A stretch of 25,327 nucleotides of DNA from Alphaproteobacteria bacterium (GCA_025998595.1 BNWE01000012.1:1-25327); one strand, 5' to 3'. Shown: positions 1 through 7,245, counted from the first letter of the stretch. A program made the numbers and translations. Notes: generated by a model from the letters alone, not told the origin.

Positions 1-115
1 CAATAGATGATGATAAAAATGTGTTAGCTCGTGCATAAAAGTACCTGCAATGACTTCCTGCTTTGAAGGATCATTAACCTTCGGGTTAATTCCACAAGTA
101 TAAGGTTTCTTTTCA
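1..115 (-). pseudogene. Inverted fragment of an HExxH secreted metalloprotease gene (identical to copy 2)
   Basis: Read on the minus strand these 115 bases match 13328-13442 of the second metalloprotease paralogue without a mismatch. The segment encodes about 38 codons, including the active-site stretch HELTHFYHHLL. Identity stops abruptly at base 116, where unrelated sequence and the promoter region of the next gene begin, so the N-terminal part of the gene is absent here. The fragment runs off the left edge, so its 3' extent is unknown. It could be a 5'-truncated fifth copy, the product of an inversion or gene conversion, or an assembly join at a repeat. Seen directly: the match and its boundary. 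Inferred: the cause. Confidence 0.85.
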
Positions 116-173
116 CAACACACCTCGTGAAAATAATTTAAATTTTTTTATTATTTTTTAACTATCCCTCATT

Positions 174-200
174 TATAATAATATTTTTAGCATAGGGAGA
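174..200 (+). promoter_or_regulatory. Putative -10 box and ribosome binding site of the secreted protein gene
   Basis: A consensus TATAAT lies at 174-179 and an AGGGAGA Shine-Dalgarno sequence at 194-200, 7 bases before the ATG at 208. No good -35 hexamer was found at the usual distance, so the promoter call rests on the -10 box and position. Confidence 0.4.
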
Positions 201-207
201 AAATATC

Positions 208-1293
208 ATGAAAGATGATATTGTAAATTTGTACATGCACGGAAGCTGCGTATTCACTTGTGCAATACTGGCGACAATTTTTGTGGTATCGGGGGCAATG
301 GCGTTGGAGATTCCAATTAACGTCAAAACTGGTTCAGCAGTAGCTCTTGAAACAGGAAGAATTGTTAACGTTTCAGAGCCGATAACTTTGAGCGGAGGAT
401 GGATCTACGGATATTCGAAAAGCCAAGATCCAGAAAAGTTGGAGCCATGGAACGTTCCTGTTAATGAAGGGGAAATTAACCCTACCTTAGATCTTGGAGA
501 GAATGGACGCATCGATGCAAGAACGCTGCTGGTGCGGAACGTGGCACAGTCCACAGTGTATGAGGTAAGCAACGACATTAGTGGAATCAATACAAATGTT
601 GTCGTAAAAGCTATGCTTGGTAGTCAAACCATCCAAGATATGGAAGATTTGATTGCCCACGATAAAATTAAAGCATTATGCGTCGCACCAGCAACTGTTC
701 TTGCTAATGACGCCAATACCGTCGACTTATCTGTTCCGAGTGGTACAACTGTTAGTCAAGAACAAAACGCTCTTGACGGTTATGTGAATGAGTTCCTCAT
801 TACAAAAGATGACGGTCAAGCGGAAGGCGACTGGGCTACGAGAAAAGTCATGAGTACATTTAAATCCGCTGACGGACAAGGAGCTGCTCTGTCGGTTAGA
901 GCTTTCCCCAAACCTACAGACAACCTAGCCTACACCAAACTTATCCTCACTGGTGACTGGCAGAGGTATACAGGTGGAAAGTTCATTGGCAACGGTTACG
1001 TTGAAATTAACGCAAGTCACTCCCTTCCACAATCAGACATTATTATTGAAGGTCAGGGCACGCTAGCGTTGAAACAACAGCCCGCTGACGATATTACTTC
1101 CGAGTATACGACCGGTGAAGGTAGAAACATATTCGTTGCTGAAGGAGGAAACATCTGTAACGTTGAGGCGAGCGAAATTAAGCCAACACTCACTCTAGGA
1201 GCGAAAGGTCGCCTTATTTTTGGAAAGCCACCAGCTAAAGTTCCTAGTAGTGGTGGCGCCACAAAAGAGGAAGGTGGTTCCTCAGATAGGTGA
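208..1293 (+). CDS. Secreted protein of unknown function with signal peptide
   Basis: This 361-residue protein is not recognised as a known family. A signal peptide is visible: a rather long n-region (residues 1-12), a hydrophobic core (about 13-28) and a probable cleavage site after SGAMA near residue 32. The mature part is rich in Gly, Thr, Asn and Val with alternating hydrophobic residues, which suggests beta structure such as a beta-helix. A motif occurs twice: INPTLDLGENGRIDA near residue 90 and IKPTLTLGAKGRLIF near residue 330. The tail is Gly/Ser/Lys-rich. There is no clear autotransporter beta-barrel. A strong AGGGAGA ribosome binding site supports the start. The gene stands alone, followed by a terminator at 1414. 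In the -1 frame, reading continues for 14 codons past the stop, so a small C-terminal frameshift is possible but unproven. A surface or secreted adhesin-like role is only a guess. Confidence 0.75.
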   Translation: MKDDIVNLYMHGSCVFTCAILATIFVVSGAMALEIPINVKTGSAVALETGRIVNVSEPITLSGGWIYGYSKSQDPEKLEPWNVPVNEGEINPTLDLGENGRIDARTLLVRNVAQSTVYEVSNDISGINTNVVVKAMLGSQTIQDMEDLIAHDKIKALCVAPATVLANDANTVDLSVPSGTTVSQEQNALDGYVNEFLITKDDGQAEGDWATRKVMSTFKSADGQGAALSVRAFPKPTDNLAYTKLILTGDWQRYTGGKFIGNGYVEINASHSLPQSDIIIEGQGTLALKQQPADDITSEYTTGEGRNIFVAEGGNICNVEASEIKPTLTLGAKGRLIFGKPPAKVPSSGGATKEEGGSSDR

Positions 1294-1413
1294 CGCGGTG
1301 GCAGCGGAGGATGATGGTGTCAAATCAAAATAGTCATCACTAGTATTGAATCCTGATGAACAGTTCTCAAGGAGGGAGACGCATGCATAGCCACTTCCTC
1401 CGAAGGGAGCGGA

Positions 1414-1452
1414 AGAGCCTTCTAAATTTAGAATAAGGCTCTTTCTTTTCAA
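1414..1452 (+). terminator. Rho-independent terminator downstream of the secreted protein gene
   Basis: An 8-bp perfect stem (AGAGCCTT at 1414-1421 with AAGGCTCT at 1435-1442) is followed by the T-rich TTTCTTTTC. The loop contains the small palindrome CTAAATTTAG. Confidence 0.7.
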
Positions 1453-1500
1453 AAAGACGTGATACACCGCTTCATAGCTCTAAAAAAGACTCAAAAATAG

Positions 1501-1516
1501 AGCGGGGCGCTTTTTT
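1501..1516 (+). terminator. Possible second small terminator hairpin
   Basis: AGCG-GGG-CGCT followed by a run of T to 1516. The stem is only 4 bp with a 3-base loop. GCTCTA/TAGAGC arms a little upstream (about 1487-1503) can form an alternative stem. It may be a backup terminator or chance. Confidence 0.3.
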
Positions 1517-1584
1517 ACTACTTCATATCTTATCATTGGCATACCTACATTAATAACAGAACCATACTACTTTTTAACTCCTTA

Positions 1585-1760
1585 TTAACCGCTAACTCCG
1601 CTCAAAATTATGTAGCCTATTGTGTTTTTTGTTCATTTTTTAGCATTTTCTGCAAAAGCATAGACTCCCTAATTAGGTAGTCTATCCTCAAACAAAAAAG
1701 GTTGAAGTTTCAGGAATAAGTAGCACAGACGACCTAATTTTGAGCGGAGTTAGCGATTAA
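1585..1760. mobile_element. MITE-like element bounded by 26-bp inverted repeats
   Basis: Bases 1585-1610 and 1735-1760 are inverted copies of each other over 26 bases with one mismatch; both carry the core GCTAACTCCGCTCAAAATTA or its complement. The outer ends both read TTAA. The 124 bases between them encode nothing evident. A second inverted pair, AAGGTTGAA (1699-1707) and TTCAACCTT (1767-1775), overlaps the right end. The size and inverted ends fit a non-autonomous transposable element or an insertion-sequence remnant. No target-site duplication beyond TTAA and no transposase is visible, so the assignment is structural only. Confidence 0.55.
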
Positions 1761-1922
1761 CTATAATTCAACCTTCGCAATAGGTCTATTTTATAAAAGT
1801 TTCTTAGAATCATAAGTTATACTCCGTTTTGTCTTTGTAAAAATCTCTTTTTTGCATATAAAATAGTGGTGTTTTTGAAAAAATCAAGCAAAAAATAATG
1901 TTTTTCTATAATGGGCTTATTT

Positions 1923-2123
1923 TCACGTTGCTAGTTGTGTCGCATTATGCATGAGATAGGCCACGGTGATGAAGCCAACTCCGTTTGGAACCGGAAAAAT
2001 CGCTCCGGCAATTTCGGACATGGCATCAAAGTCCATATCGCCAACGATCTTCTTTTTGCCGTCGATTTCGCGTCTGTTTATGCAAACGCCAATGACAACG
2101 GCGCCGGGTTTCAGGAAAAAACT
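1923..2123 (-). pseudogene. folD: folD 3' fragment (methylenetetrahydrofolate dehydrogenase/cyclohydrolase C-terminus)
   Basis: On the minus strand an open frame gives [15 protein letters not shown], then [17 protein letters not shown], then [19 protein letters not shown], ending at a TGA (1923-1925). These are the last roughly 65 residues of FolD, the NADP-dependent bifunctional enzyme of one-carbon metabolism: the KPGAVVIDVGIN strand, the VGDVDF turn and the PVPGGVGPMT motif, which is altered here to [10 protein letters not shown]. The frame and stop are intact, but similarity ends at about 2123, with no upstream Rossmann or catalytic portion. It is a 5'-truncated remnant lying next to a possible MITE. 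A functional folD would have to be elsewhere in the genome. Confidence 0.8.
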
Positions 2124-2193
2124 CTGGAGATTATGGAAATAGCAAAGAGTTTTTTGTTTCTTTTTAGCTCAACATATGGCATTATTATAAGCA

Positions 2194-2199
2194 TATAAT
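2194..2199 (+). promoter_or_regulatory. Consensus -10 box just upstream of the SEC-C gene
   Basis: TATAAT ends 12 bases before the ATG at 2212, which would give a transcript with a leader of only a few bases. No clear -35 hexamer was found. The ribosome binding site is weak (GGGAT), which fits a very short leader. Confidence 0.4.
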
Positions 2200-2211
2200 A
2201 TGGGATAACAA

Positions 2212-3690
2212 ATGAGCAATAAATTAGGTAGAAATGAGTTGTGCTACTGTGGTAGCGGGAAAAAGTATAAGAAATGCTGTCTGCAATCAGAAGTTTCATC
2301 CGCTATCGATACTGTTGCAGCCACGGATTTAAAATGGTATCAATTCCGCTGTATGGAGGGAACGGTTATTGACAAACATCTAGTTCCTTACGTTACAAAG
2401 AAGCTTCCACGTGGCGTCATTGAATCAGCATACGAAGACTTTTTGCAAGATGAGGAGCTGCCAAAAGGCGTCGATGAAGAGTTATTCTTTGGGCGGTTTT
2501 TTACTCCGTGGTGTTTGTTCAATTGGATACCGTGCGATGATTTTGGGGTAGAGGATTTTAATGCTCAAGAAACATTGGCAGAGAATTATCTGAGACTTCA
2601 CAGGAATAGGTTGTCTTCTAAAGAACGTCTTTTTATTGAGACTATGGTTCATGAGACCTATTATAGTTTCTACTGCGTATTAGACGTGGAAATCGACAAG
2701 CGTCTTACGGTGAGAGACACTCTTCTTGAAACTGTACACACCGTCAAAGAGTCGCAAGGAACTCGTCAATTAGAAAGAGGAGATGTTCTTTTTGGTCGTA
2801 TTTTAACAATGGAAGATCAATCAATTTTTGTAGGATTGGCTCCTTTTCGTATGGGGCCCGAATATCTCCATAAACTTATTGATTTCCGAGAAATATTGCT
2901 TGAAGGAAAGGAAACTTTGTCTGTGGAGGATCTACGAGATGAGTCACAATATTTATTTGGTTGTTTTCTTGCGTTCCTCAACAATATGTTCAATAAACCG
3001 CCACCGATACTGGTGAATACTGATGACGAACTCGTAGTATTTGCAAAATCTCGCTTTAAATTAATGATAGCTCCGGAAGAGGCTTTAAATTGCCTATTGC
3101 CTCTCACATTGGGAGCAGAGCTGGATTATCTTTTGGAAGAAGCAGAAATGGATAAGTCCGGGAAAGTGAAAAAAATTGAATTTTCTTGGCTGAAAGAAGG
3201 AAATAAAAAACATAAAGCATGGGATAACACCATTCTTGGTAATATCATAATTGAAAAAGGCAAGCTTACATTGGAAACGAATTCTAAAGAGCGTGCGAAA
3301 TTGGGAAAGGAATTGTTGGAAGAATATTTAGGCGATAAAATTTCCTTTCAATCGATCTCCGCAAAGACTCCAGAACAAGAAATGCGCTCATTGAAGAAAT
3401 CGAACAGTAAGAAAGAAGAGGAGGCCGATGAAGAACTTGAGAAGTCGCCAGAAGTCAAAGAGATGCTACGTAATATGGCCGAAGAACACTGGACGAATTG
3501 GTTCGACGAGCCAATTCCACTTTTAAAAGACGAAACTCCTCGCCAAGCTGCCAAAACAAAAGAAGGCAGAGAAAGACTCGAAGCTTTGTTAATGGAGTAT
3601 GAACACGGTATGAATGACGATGATAATGATGACAATCCATTTAAAGCTGATATTGAGTATTTAAGGAAAGAATTATGTCTTGATTCATAG
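2212..3690 (+). CDS. SEC-C zinc-motif protein of unknown function
   Basis: A 492-residue protein with no signal peptide. Residues 1-23 carry a canonical SEC-C zinc-binding motif (GRNELCYCGSGKKYKKCC), the short Cys-rich module found at the SecA C-terminus and attached to many unrelated bacterial proteins, usually interpreted as a zinc-dependent protein-interaction tail. In most proteins it is C-terminal; here it is the extreme N-terminus. The rest is acidic, mostly helical in appearance and unrecognised, with a charged stretch around residues 390-425 (KKSNSKKEEEADEELE) and an Asp/Asn-rich stretch near the C-terminus. The gene appears monocistronic and converges on the minus-strand carboxypeptidase gene. 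Function cannot be assigned beyond probable zinc binding. Confidence 0.8.
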   Translation: MSNKLGRNELCYCGSGKKYKKCCLQSEVSSAIDTVAATDLKWYQFRCMEGTVIDKHLVPYVTKKLPRGVIESAYEDFLQDEELPKGVDEELFFGRFFTPWCLFNWIPCDDFGVEDFNAQETLAENYLRLHRNRLSSKERLFIETMVHETYYSFYCVLDVEIDKRLTVRDTLLETVHTVKESQGTRQLERGDVLFGRILTMEDQSIFVGLAPFRMGPEYLHKLIDFREILLEGKETLSVEDLRDESQYLFGCFLAFLNNMFNKPPPILVNTDDELVVFAKSRFKLMIAPEEALNCLLPLTLGAELDYLLEEAEMDKSGKVKKIEFSWLKEGNKKHKAWDNTILGNIIIEKGKLTLETNSKERAKLGKELLEEYLGDKISFQSISAKTPEQEMRSLKKSNSKKEEEADEELEKSPEVKEMLRNMAEEHWTNWFDEPIPLLKDETPRQAAKTKEGRERLEALLMEYEHGMNDDDNDDNPFKADIEYLRKELCLDS

Positions 3691-3697
3691 TTACAAG

Positions 3698-3770
3698 CTG
3701 CACATGCGTTGTTTAATAAAACGCATGTGTCGCAGATACCGAAGCAGTGAGCACCTGTGGTGCAACCACT
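3698..3770. terminator. Two hairpins between convergent genes (possible bidirectional terminator)
   Basis: CACATGCGTT (3701-3710) pairs perfectly with AACGCATGTG (3720-3729), extendable by CTG/CAG across a 3-base bulge. A second hairpin, GCACC-TGT-GGTGC with flanking AGTG/CACT, occupies 3746-3770 and abuts the stop codon of the minus-strand gene. Neither has a T-run on either strand, so these may be Rho-dependent or structural 3' ends rather than classic terminators. Confidence 0.4.
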
Positions 3771-4804
3771 TAGTCGTCAACATCTATGGTCAGCTTTTTC
3801 CCCTGAATTGTACCTATGGCGTTGTAGACAATCGGATAGTTGATATTTCCGTGACCAAACTCATTAGTGACAAAGACGGGAATATTTACCATTTCAGCGA
3901 ATTTCTTCAGAAATGCCGCCACATCTGCCTGCGATCCACCGTTGGAAAAACGTCCGAACACTATCGCTTTTACTCCGGACAATTTTCCGGCTTCTTTCAG
4001 ATGAATCATGGATCTATATACCCACCATGGAACCATATTTATATCCTCTATAAATAGTATCTTGCCATTGGTCTGAATTTCCCAATTGGTTCCAATGCTC
4101 GATTCCACCGATGTTAGATTTCCGCCAGTCAGTCGGCCTCTTATGGCCTTTTGCCTTACAGCTTCATGATTGATCGGAAATAGTGGGCCAATGCTATATT
4201 TCTTGACTTTTCCTTCTAATATTTTAAGCAGCGTCTCGAATCTTTCGTTGGTAAATTCCGTTTTGCAAAGATGCATGAGCACTGGAGCATGAATGGCCTT
4301 CCAGCCCCAATTTTTGATCACAAAAAGATGCAGGGACGTTATATCGCTGAATCCCACCAGTGTTTTCTTTGGAGGAACTGGAAGTTTACTTAAGCCTTCA
4401 ATTATAAAGCCACTACCGAAACCACCCCGCACAGCCCAGATGATTTTATGCCTAGAATCAACGGCTTTTCTAAATAAATTTACTCTATTTTCTTCTGTAT
4501 CAAAACATCGGAAGTAATTTTTGTTTTCCAGCGCTTCCGGGAGGATGTTTATACCATAGTTATCAACCATATCTTTCATTTCTGGTACCAGATGCGAATA
4601 GATGCCGCTTCCGGGAGTAACCGCAACCATATCCAGTCGGCCAACTCTGCAATACATTTGAAGTCTCTTGTCGTTTTCTATTCTATTATTCCGATGCCTA
4701 ATAGGCTCTTCTTTTTCAGGGATAACATCGACCGCCTTACGTTTTGTGTCCTGACATCCGGAACATAACAAAACAAGAGACGCCATAACAATTACCTTAC
4801 TCAT
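3770..4804 (-). CDS. LD-carboxypeptidase-like (peptidase family S66) lipoprotein
   Basis: This 344-residue protein belongs to the LdcA/MccF serine peptidase family. Established members cleave the L,D-bond that releases the terminal D-Ala of muropeptide tetrapeptides (peptidoglycan recycling) or inactivate microcin C. Family landmarks are present in order: VAVTPGS (about 60-66), VRGGFGS (125-131), nucleophile Ser153 in GFSDITSLH, GGNL (227-230), catalytic Glu253 in FIEDIN and catalytic His319 in FGHGN. An N-terminal hydrophobic stretch ends in LLCSGC (Cys17), a plausible though imperfect lipobox, so the enzyme is probably membrane-anchored facing the periplasm; LdcA itself is cytoplasmic. The start at 4804 is preferred over an ATG 15 bases upstream because GGAG lies 5 bases before it. 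A MccF-like detoxification role is an alternative. Confidence 0.88.
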   Translation of the reverse strand: MSKVIVMASLVLLCSGCQDTKRKAVDVIPEKEEPIRHRNNRIENDKRLQMYCRVGRLDMVAVTPGSGIYSHLVPEMKDMVDNYGINILPEALENKNYFRCFDTEENRVNLFRKAVDSRHKIIWAVRGGFGSGFIIEGLSKLPVPPKKTLVGFSDITSLHLFVIKNWGWKAIHAPVLMHLCKTEFTNERFETLLKILEGKVKKYSIGPLFPINHEAVRQKAIRGRLTGGNLTSVESSIGTNWEIQTNGKILFIEDINMVPWWVYRSMIHLKEAGKLSGVKAIVFGRFSNGGSQADVAAFLKKFAEMVNIPVFVTNEFGHGNINYPIVYNAIGTIQGKKLTIDVDD

Positions 4805-4871
4805 AAAAACTCCGTTCATTAATCTATATTAGCCAACGTGACACTGCCACTCACTCCGCATATATTTTTTT

Positions 4872-5231
4872 TCATGTCGAATGTGAGGTTCGCTGCAATT
4901 CATCCCTCATGATCAAAAAATTTTCATATAGCATTGGCAAATCCCTAACAACTACATTCCAAACGACTACTGGATTAATTCCTTCCAGATAATCGTGAAC
5001 CAAAATGTTTCTAAATCCAGATAAGCTTTTCCACGGAATATCCTCGTATTTCTCTTTTATTCTTAGAGATATTTTCTGCGTTGATTCTGACAAGACCTGC
5101 AAATTCCTAATGACAGCATCATACAGCATACCATTACTCTCAAAATCATCGAACAAAACATCTGCAATATACGAAGCTATCGTTTCAGACGTTTCGATAA
5201 CATGATCGATATATAACAAATCGTCTTTCAC
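4872..5231 (-). CDS. hepT: HepT-like HEPN ribonuclease toxin (DUF86)
   Basis: A 119-residue all-helical HEPN-domain protein. The RNase motif Rx4HxY is present as RNILVHDY (Arg74, His79, Tyr81). In the studied HepT/MntA systems, the HepT dimer cleaves RNA and the motif tyrosine is AMPylated by MntA to silence it. The GTG start overlaps the last 4 bases of the upstream mntA gene (GTGA), indicating translational coupling. The size and the partner gene match type VII toxin-antitoxin modules. An alternative view, that MNT/HEPN pairs act in phage defence, is compatible. Both genes look intact, so the module is probably functional. Confidence 0.9.
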   Translation of the reverse strand: MKDDLLYIDHVIETSETIASYIADVLFDDFESNGMLYDAVIRNLQVLSESTQKISLRIKEKYEDIPWKSLSGFRNILVHDYLEGINPVVVWNVVVRDLPMLYENFLIMRDELQRTSHST

Positions 5232-5524
5232 AATAATTGTGCTTCCTGCATTACACGACTAGCGATACGCTTATGAACATAACCTTCGAACGCAACATCT
5301 ACCTTTTTCTGCAATAACTCTTCTGTTTCATATTGAAAACGCCCTATGCCCAAAAGACTCGCGTTATCTCTGATAGAAATTAGAAAATCTACGTCGCTGT
5401 CGTCAGTAGCGTCGCCGCGAGCCGTCGACCCAAAGACTTTTACACAACTGATGCCACATTTATCTGCTATGCGCAAAATCTTATCTCGAAACTTGCTTCT
5501 TAATTCAGTTATAACCACATCCAT
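5228..5524 (-). CDS. mntA: MntA-like nucleotidyltransferase antitoxin
   Basis: A 98-residue minimal nucleotidyltransferase (pol-beta fold). The GS(x9)DxD motif is complete: Gly32-Ser33 in FGSTARGD, Asp44 and Asp46 in DSDVDFL, and a likely third metal-binding acid at Asp76 (KVDVAF). In characterised modules this enzyme transfers AMP to the HepT tyrosine and thereby neutralises the toxin. The gene is first in a two-gene operon, overlapping hepT by 4 bases, and has a good promoter directly upstream (5546-5574). The ATG at 5524 is the only sensible start; its ribosome binding site (TAGG) is weak. Confidence 0.9.
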   Translation of the reverse strand: MDVVITELRSKFRDKILRIADKCGISCVKVFGSTARGDATDDSDVDFLISIRDNASLLGIGRFQYETEELLQKKVDVAFEGYVHKRIASRVMQEAQLL

Positions 5525-5545
5525 TACCTACATTTCCATAAGCAA

Positions 5546-5574
5546 ATTCTACCAGAAATAAGCCTTGGTAACAA
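5546..5574 (-). promoter_or_regulatory. Putative promoter of the mntA-hepT operon
   Basis: On the minus strand TTGTTA (5574-5569) and TAGAAT (5551-5546) are separated by exactly 17 bases, and the -10 lies 21 bases before the mntA ATG. Confidence 0.55.
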
Positions 5575-5586
5575 GCTATAAGAAAT

Positions 5587-5665
5587 TTCCGAATGGTATG
5601 CGAGATGTGCTTGCAACGCTGAAGTTACTTTAGCATTGAAGGTAGTACTCGCATACATTTCGGAA
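5587..5665. repeat. Nested inverted repeat between murJ and mntA
   Basis: TTCCGAATGGTATGCGAG (5587-5604) and CTCGCATACATTTCGGAA (5648-5665) are inverted copies matching at 16 of 18 positions. Inside them GCTGAAG-TTA-CTTTAGC (5618-5634) forms a second hairpin. The whole can fold into a two-level cruciform. It sits just after the murJ stop, so it may be its transcript 3' end, but there is no strong U-tract. Confidence 0.5.
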
Positions 5666-5703
5666 GGTAGCGAAGCAGAAAACGGATCCAACGTCACGTT
5701 GGA

Positions 5704-7245
5704 CTATTTTTCGAGATCTTTCATTTCAGAAAGAAACGCAAATGTCTTGGTAACCTTCCCGGCAATACAGAAGACAACGACGCTTGCTCCAACCACTGCC
5801 AGCAGTGCGAGGTTTCTATTCTGTCCGCCTAACATGTAATAGGGAGCAGCGTAGGTATTCATGAAAAGTATAGAAGCCAACATTATCGCTGAAATTAAGA
5901 CTTGCTTAAAGCACTCTTTTATTGTATCGCACTCTATTTTTACGGTTCCCAATCTATTTAGCACAAACAGGAGATATATTCCATTGCACCAGGAAGACAG
6001 CGACGTCGCAAGCGCAATTCCCGTATGCTTCATGCATGGCATTAGAACAGCTATAAACAAAAGGTTAGTTACAATGGATATAATTCCACCATTTAACGGG
6101 GTTCTCGTATCCTTGTGGGCGAAGAATGTTGTGGTGAGCACCTTGGTCATCATGTATGACGGAAGTCCAAACGCGAAGGCAGCCAGTGCTGGAGCCGCCG
6201 CAGCAACTTGTTCAGGACCGAAATTCCCTCTTCCGTACATGGCTCCAGTTATTTCCTCTCCCAACGAAATGAACAAAACCGCAGCTGGAAGTGTAAATAT
6301 GAAAGCAAAGAGAAGACCAAGATTCATTTGTTTTTTGGCAGCATCGTTGTCTTTGGCATGTATGGCCTTTGTCAGCGGAGGAAGCAGAGCGGTACTAAAG
6401 GCTATTCCCAAGATTCCCACTGGAAACTGATTGACGTGATCCATGTAGTAGAAGTATGAAACCGCTCCAGTTGGCAGAAACGACAGTACCACAAAGTCTA
6501 TTATAACGTTCAGCTGCCAGACGCCGGCTCCTATGGCTCCGGAAATTAATTTTTTAAAGAAAGCTTTCACTTCTTCCGTCATGGCTGATATGTTGAAGCC
6601 AATGTTGAGTCCGCACATTCTGACATTTATCCACAGGATAGCAGCCTGAATTACTCCTCCAAGAAATACGGCCCATGCCATGGTATATGCGGTACTAGGA
6701 AACCACAAAGCGCCCACAAATAAAGCTATAATAATGCAGATATTCAACACCAATTGCACAGCTGCCGGCATTGCATATCTGTTTATGGTATTTAAAACTC
6801 CCGTAAACAGAGCAACCAAGAAAGATGCAGCAATGTATGGCGAGCAAACTCTTCCCATGATAACCAAATGCTCAAATTTTTCCGATGCTGTATCTATTCC
6901 TGGCGCATAGCAAGATATGATATGCCTGAAAAAGATTAGGCATATAATCGTTATAAATGAAACCAGAAACACCAGCCACGTCAGCACCTGGGAGGCGATT
7001 TTTTCTGCTTCTTTCTGCCCTTTATCCTTTAGCGCATCGGAGAATATCGGAAGGAAAGATGCGTTAAAAGCTCCCTCAGCAAACAATTTTCTTAGCACTT
7101 GGGAGAATTTAAACGCGGTGGAAAACAAATCTGCAAACATTCCGGCTCCGAGAAACGCAGATTGGGCGATATCCCGTGCTAGACTGCTCAGACGGTACGC
7201 GAGCGTCCATCCACCAACAGTTACAACATTTTTTATCAAACTCAT
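5704..7245 (-). CDS. murJ: MurJ lipid II flippase
   Basis: A 513-residue polytopic membrane protein of the MurJ/MviN family (MOP superfamily), which flips lipid II across the inner membrane for peptidoglycan synthesis. The N-terminal hallmark region is well conserved: LARDIAQSAFLGAGMFADLF and LRKLFAEGAFNASFLPIF, containing the arginines and acidic residue associated with the central cavity. About 14 hydrophobic helices can be traced, and the length is typical. The ATG at 7245 has GAGGTAG 3 bases upstream. A weak promoter candidate (TTGTAT, 17 bases, TATCTA on the minus strand, 7302-7274) lies just upstream. Together with the LdcA-like lipoprotein it shows that the organism keeps peptidoglycan metabolism. 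Confidence 0.97.
   Translation of the reverse strand: MSLIKNVVTVGGWTLAYRLSSLARDIAQSAFLGAGMFADLFSTAFKFSQVLRKLFAEGAFNASFLPIFSDALKDKGQKEAEKIASQVLTWLVFLVSFITIICLIFFRHIISCYAPGIDTASEKFEHLVIMGRVCSPYIAASFLVALFTGVLNTINRYAMPAAVQLVLNICIIIALFVGALWFPSTAYTMAWAVFLGGVIQAAILWINVRMCGLNIGFNISAMTEEVKAFFKKLISGAIGAGVWQLNVIIDFVVLSFLPTGAVSYFYYMDHVNQFPVGILGIAFSTALLPPLTKAIHAKDNDAAKKQMNLGLLFAFIFTLPAAVLFISLGEEITGAMYGRGNFGPEQVAAAAPALAAFAFGLPSYMMTKVLTTTFFAHKDTRTPLNGGIISIVTNLLFIAVLMPCMKHTGIALATSLSSWCNGIYLLFVLNRLGTVKIECDTIKECFKQVLISAIMLASILFMNTYAAPYYMLGGQNRNLALLAVVGASVVVFCIAGKVTKTFAFLSEMKDLEK

Noticed and set aside
1935..2198. Plus-strand ORF of 87 codons
   Set aside because: It is the shadow of the folD fragment, which is clear on the opposite strand, and it has no ribosome binding site.
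3680..4057. Plus-strand ORF of 125 codons after the SEC-C gene
   Set aside because: It overlaps the well-supported C-terminus of the LD-carboxypeptidase-like gene in antisense and covers the intergenic hairpins.
5861..6430. Plus-strand ORF of 189 codons
   Set aside because: It lies wholly within murJ on the opposite strand, and the product shows no recognisable features.
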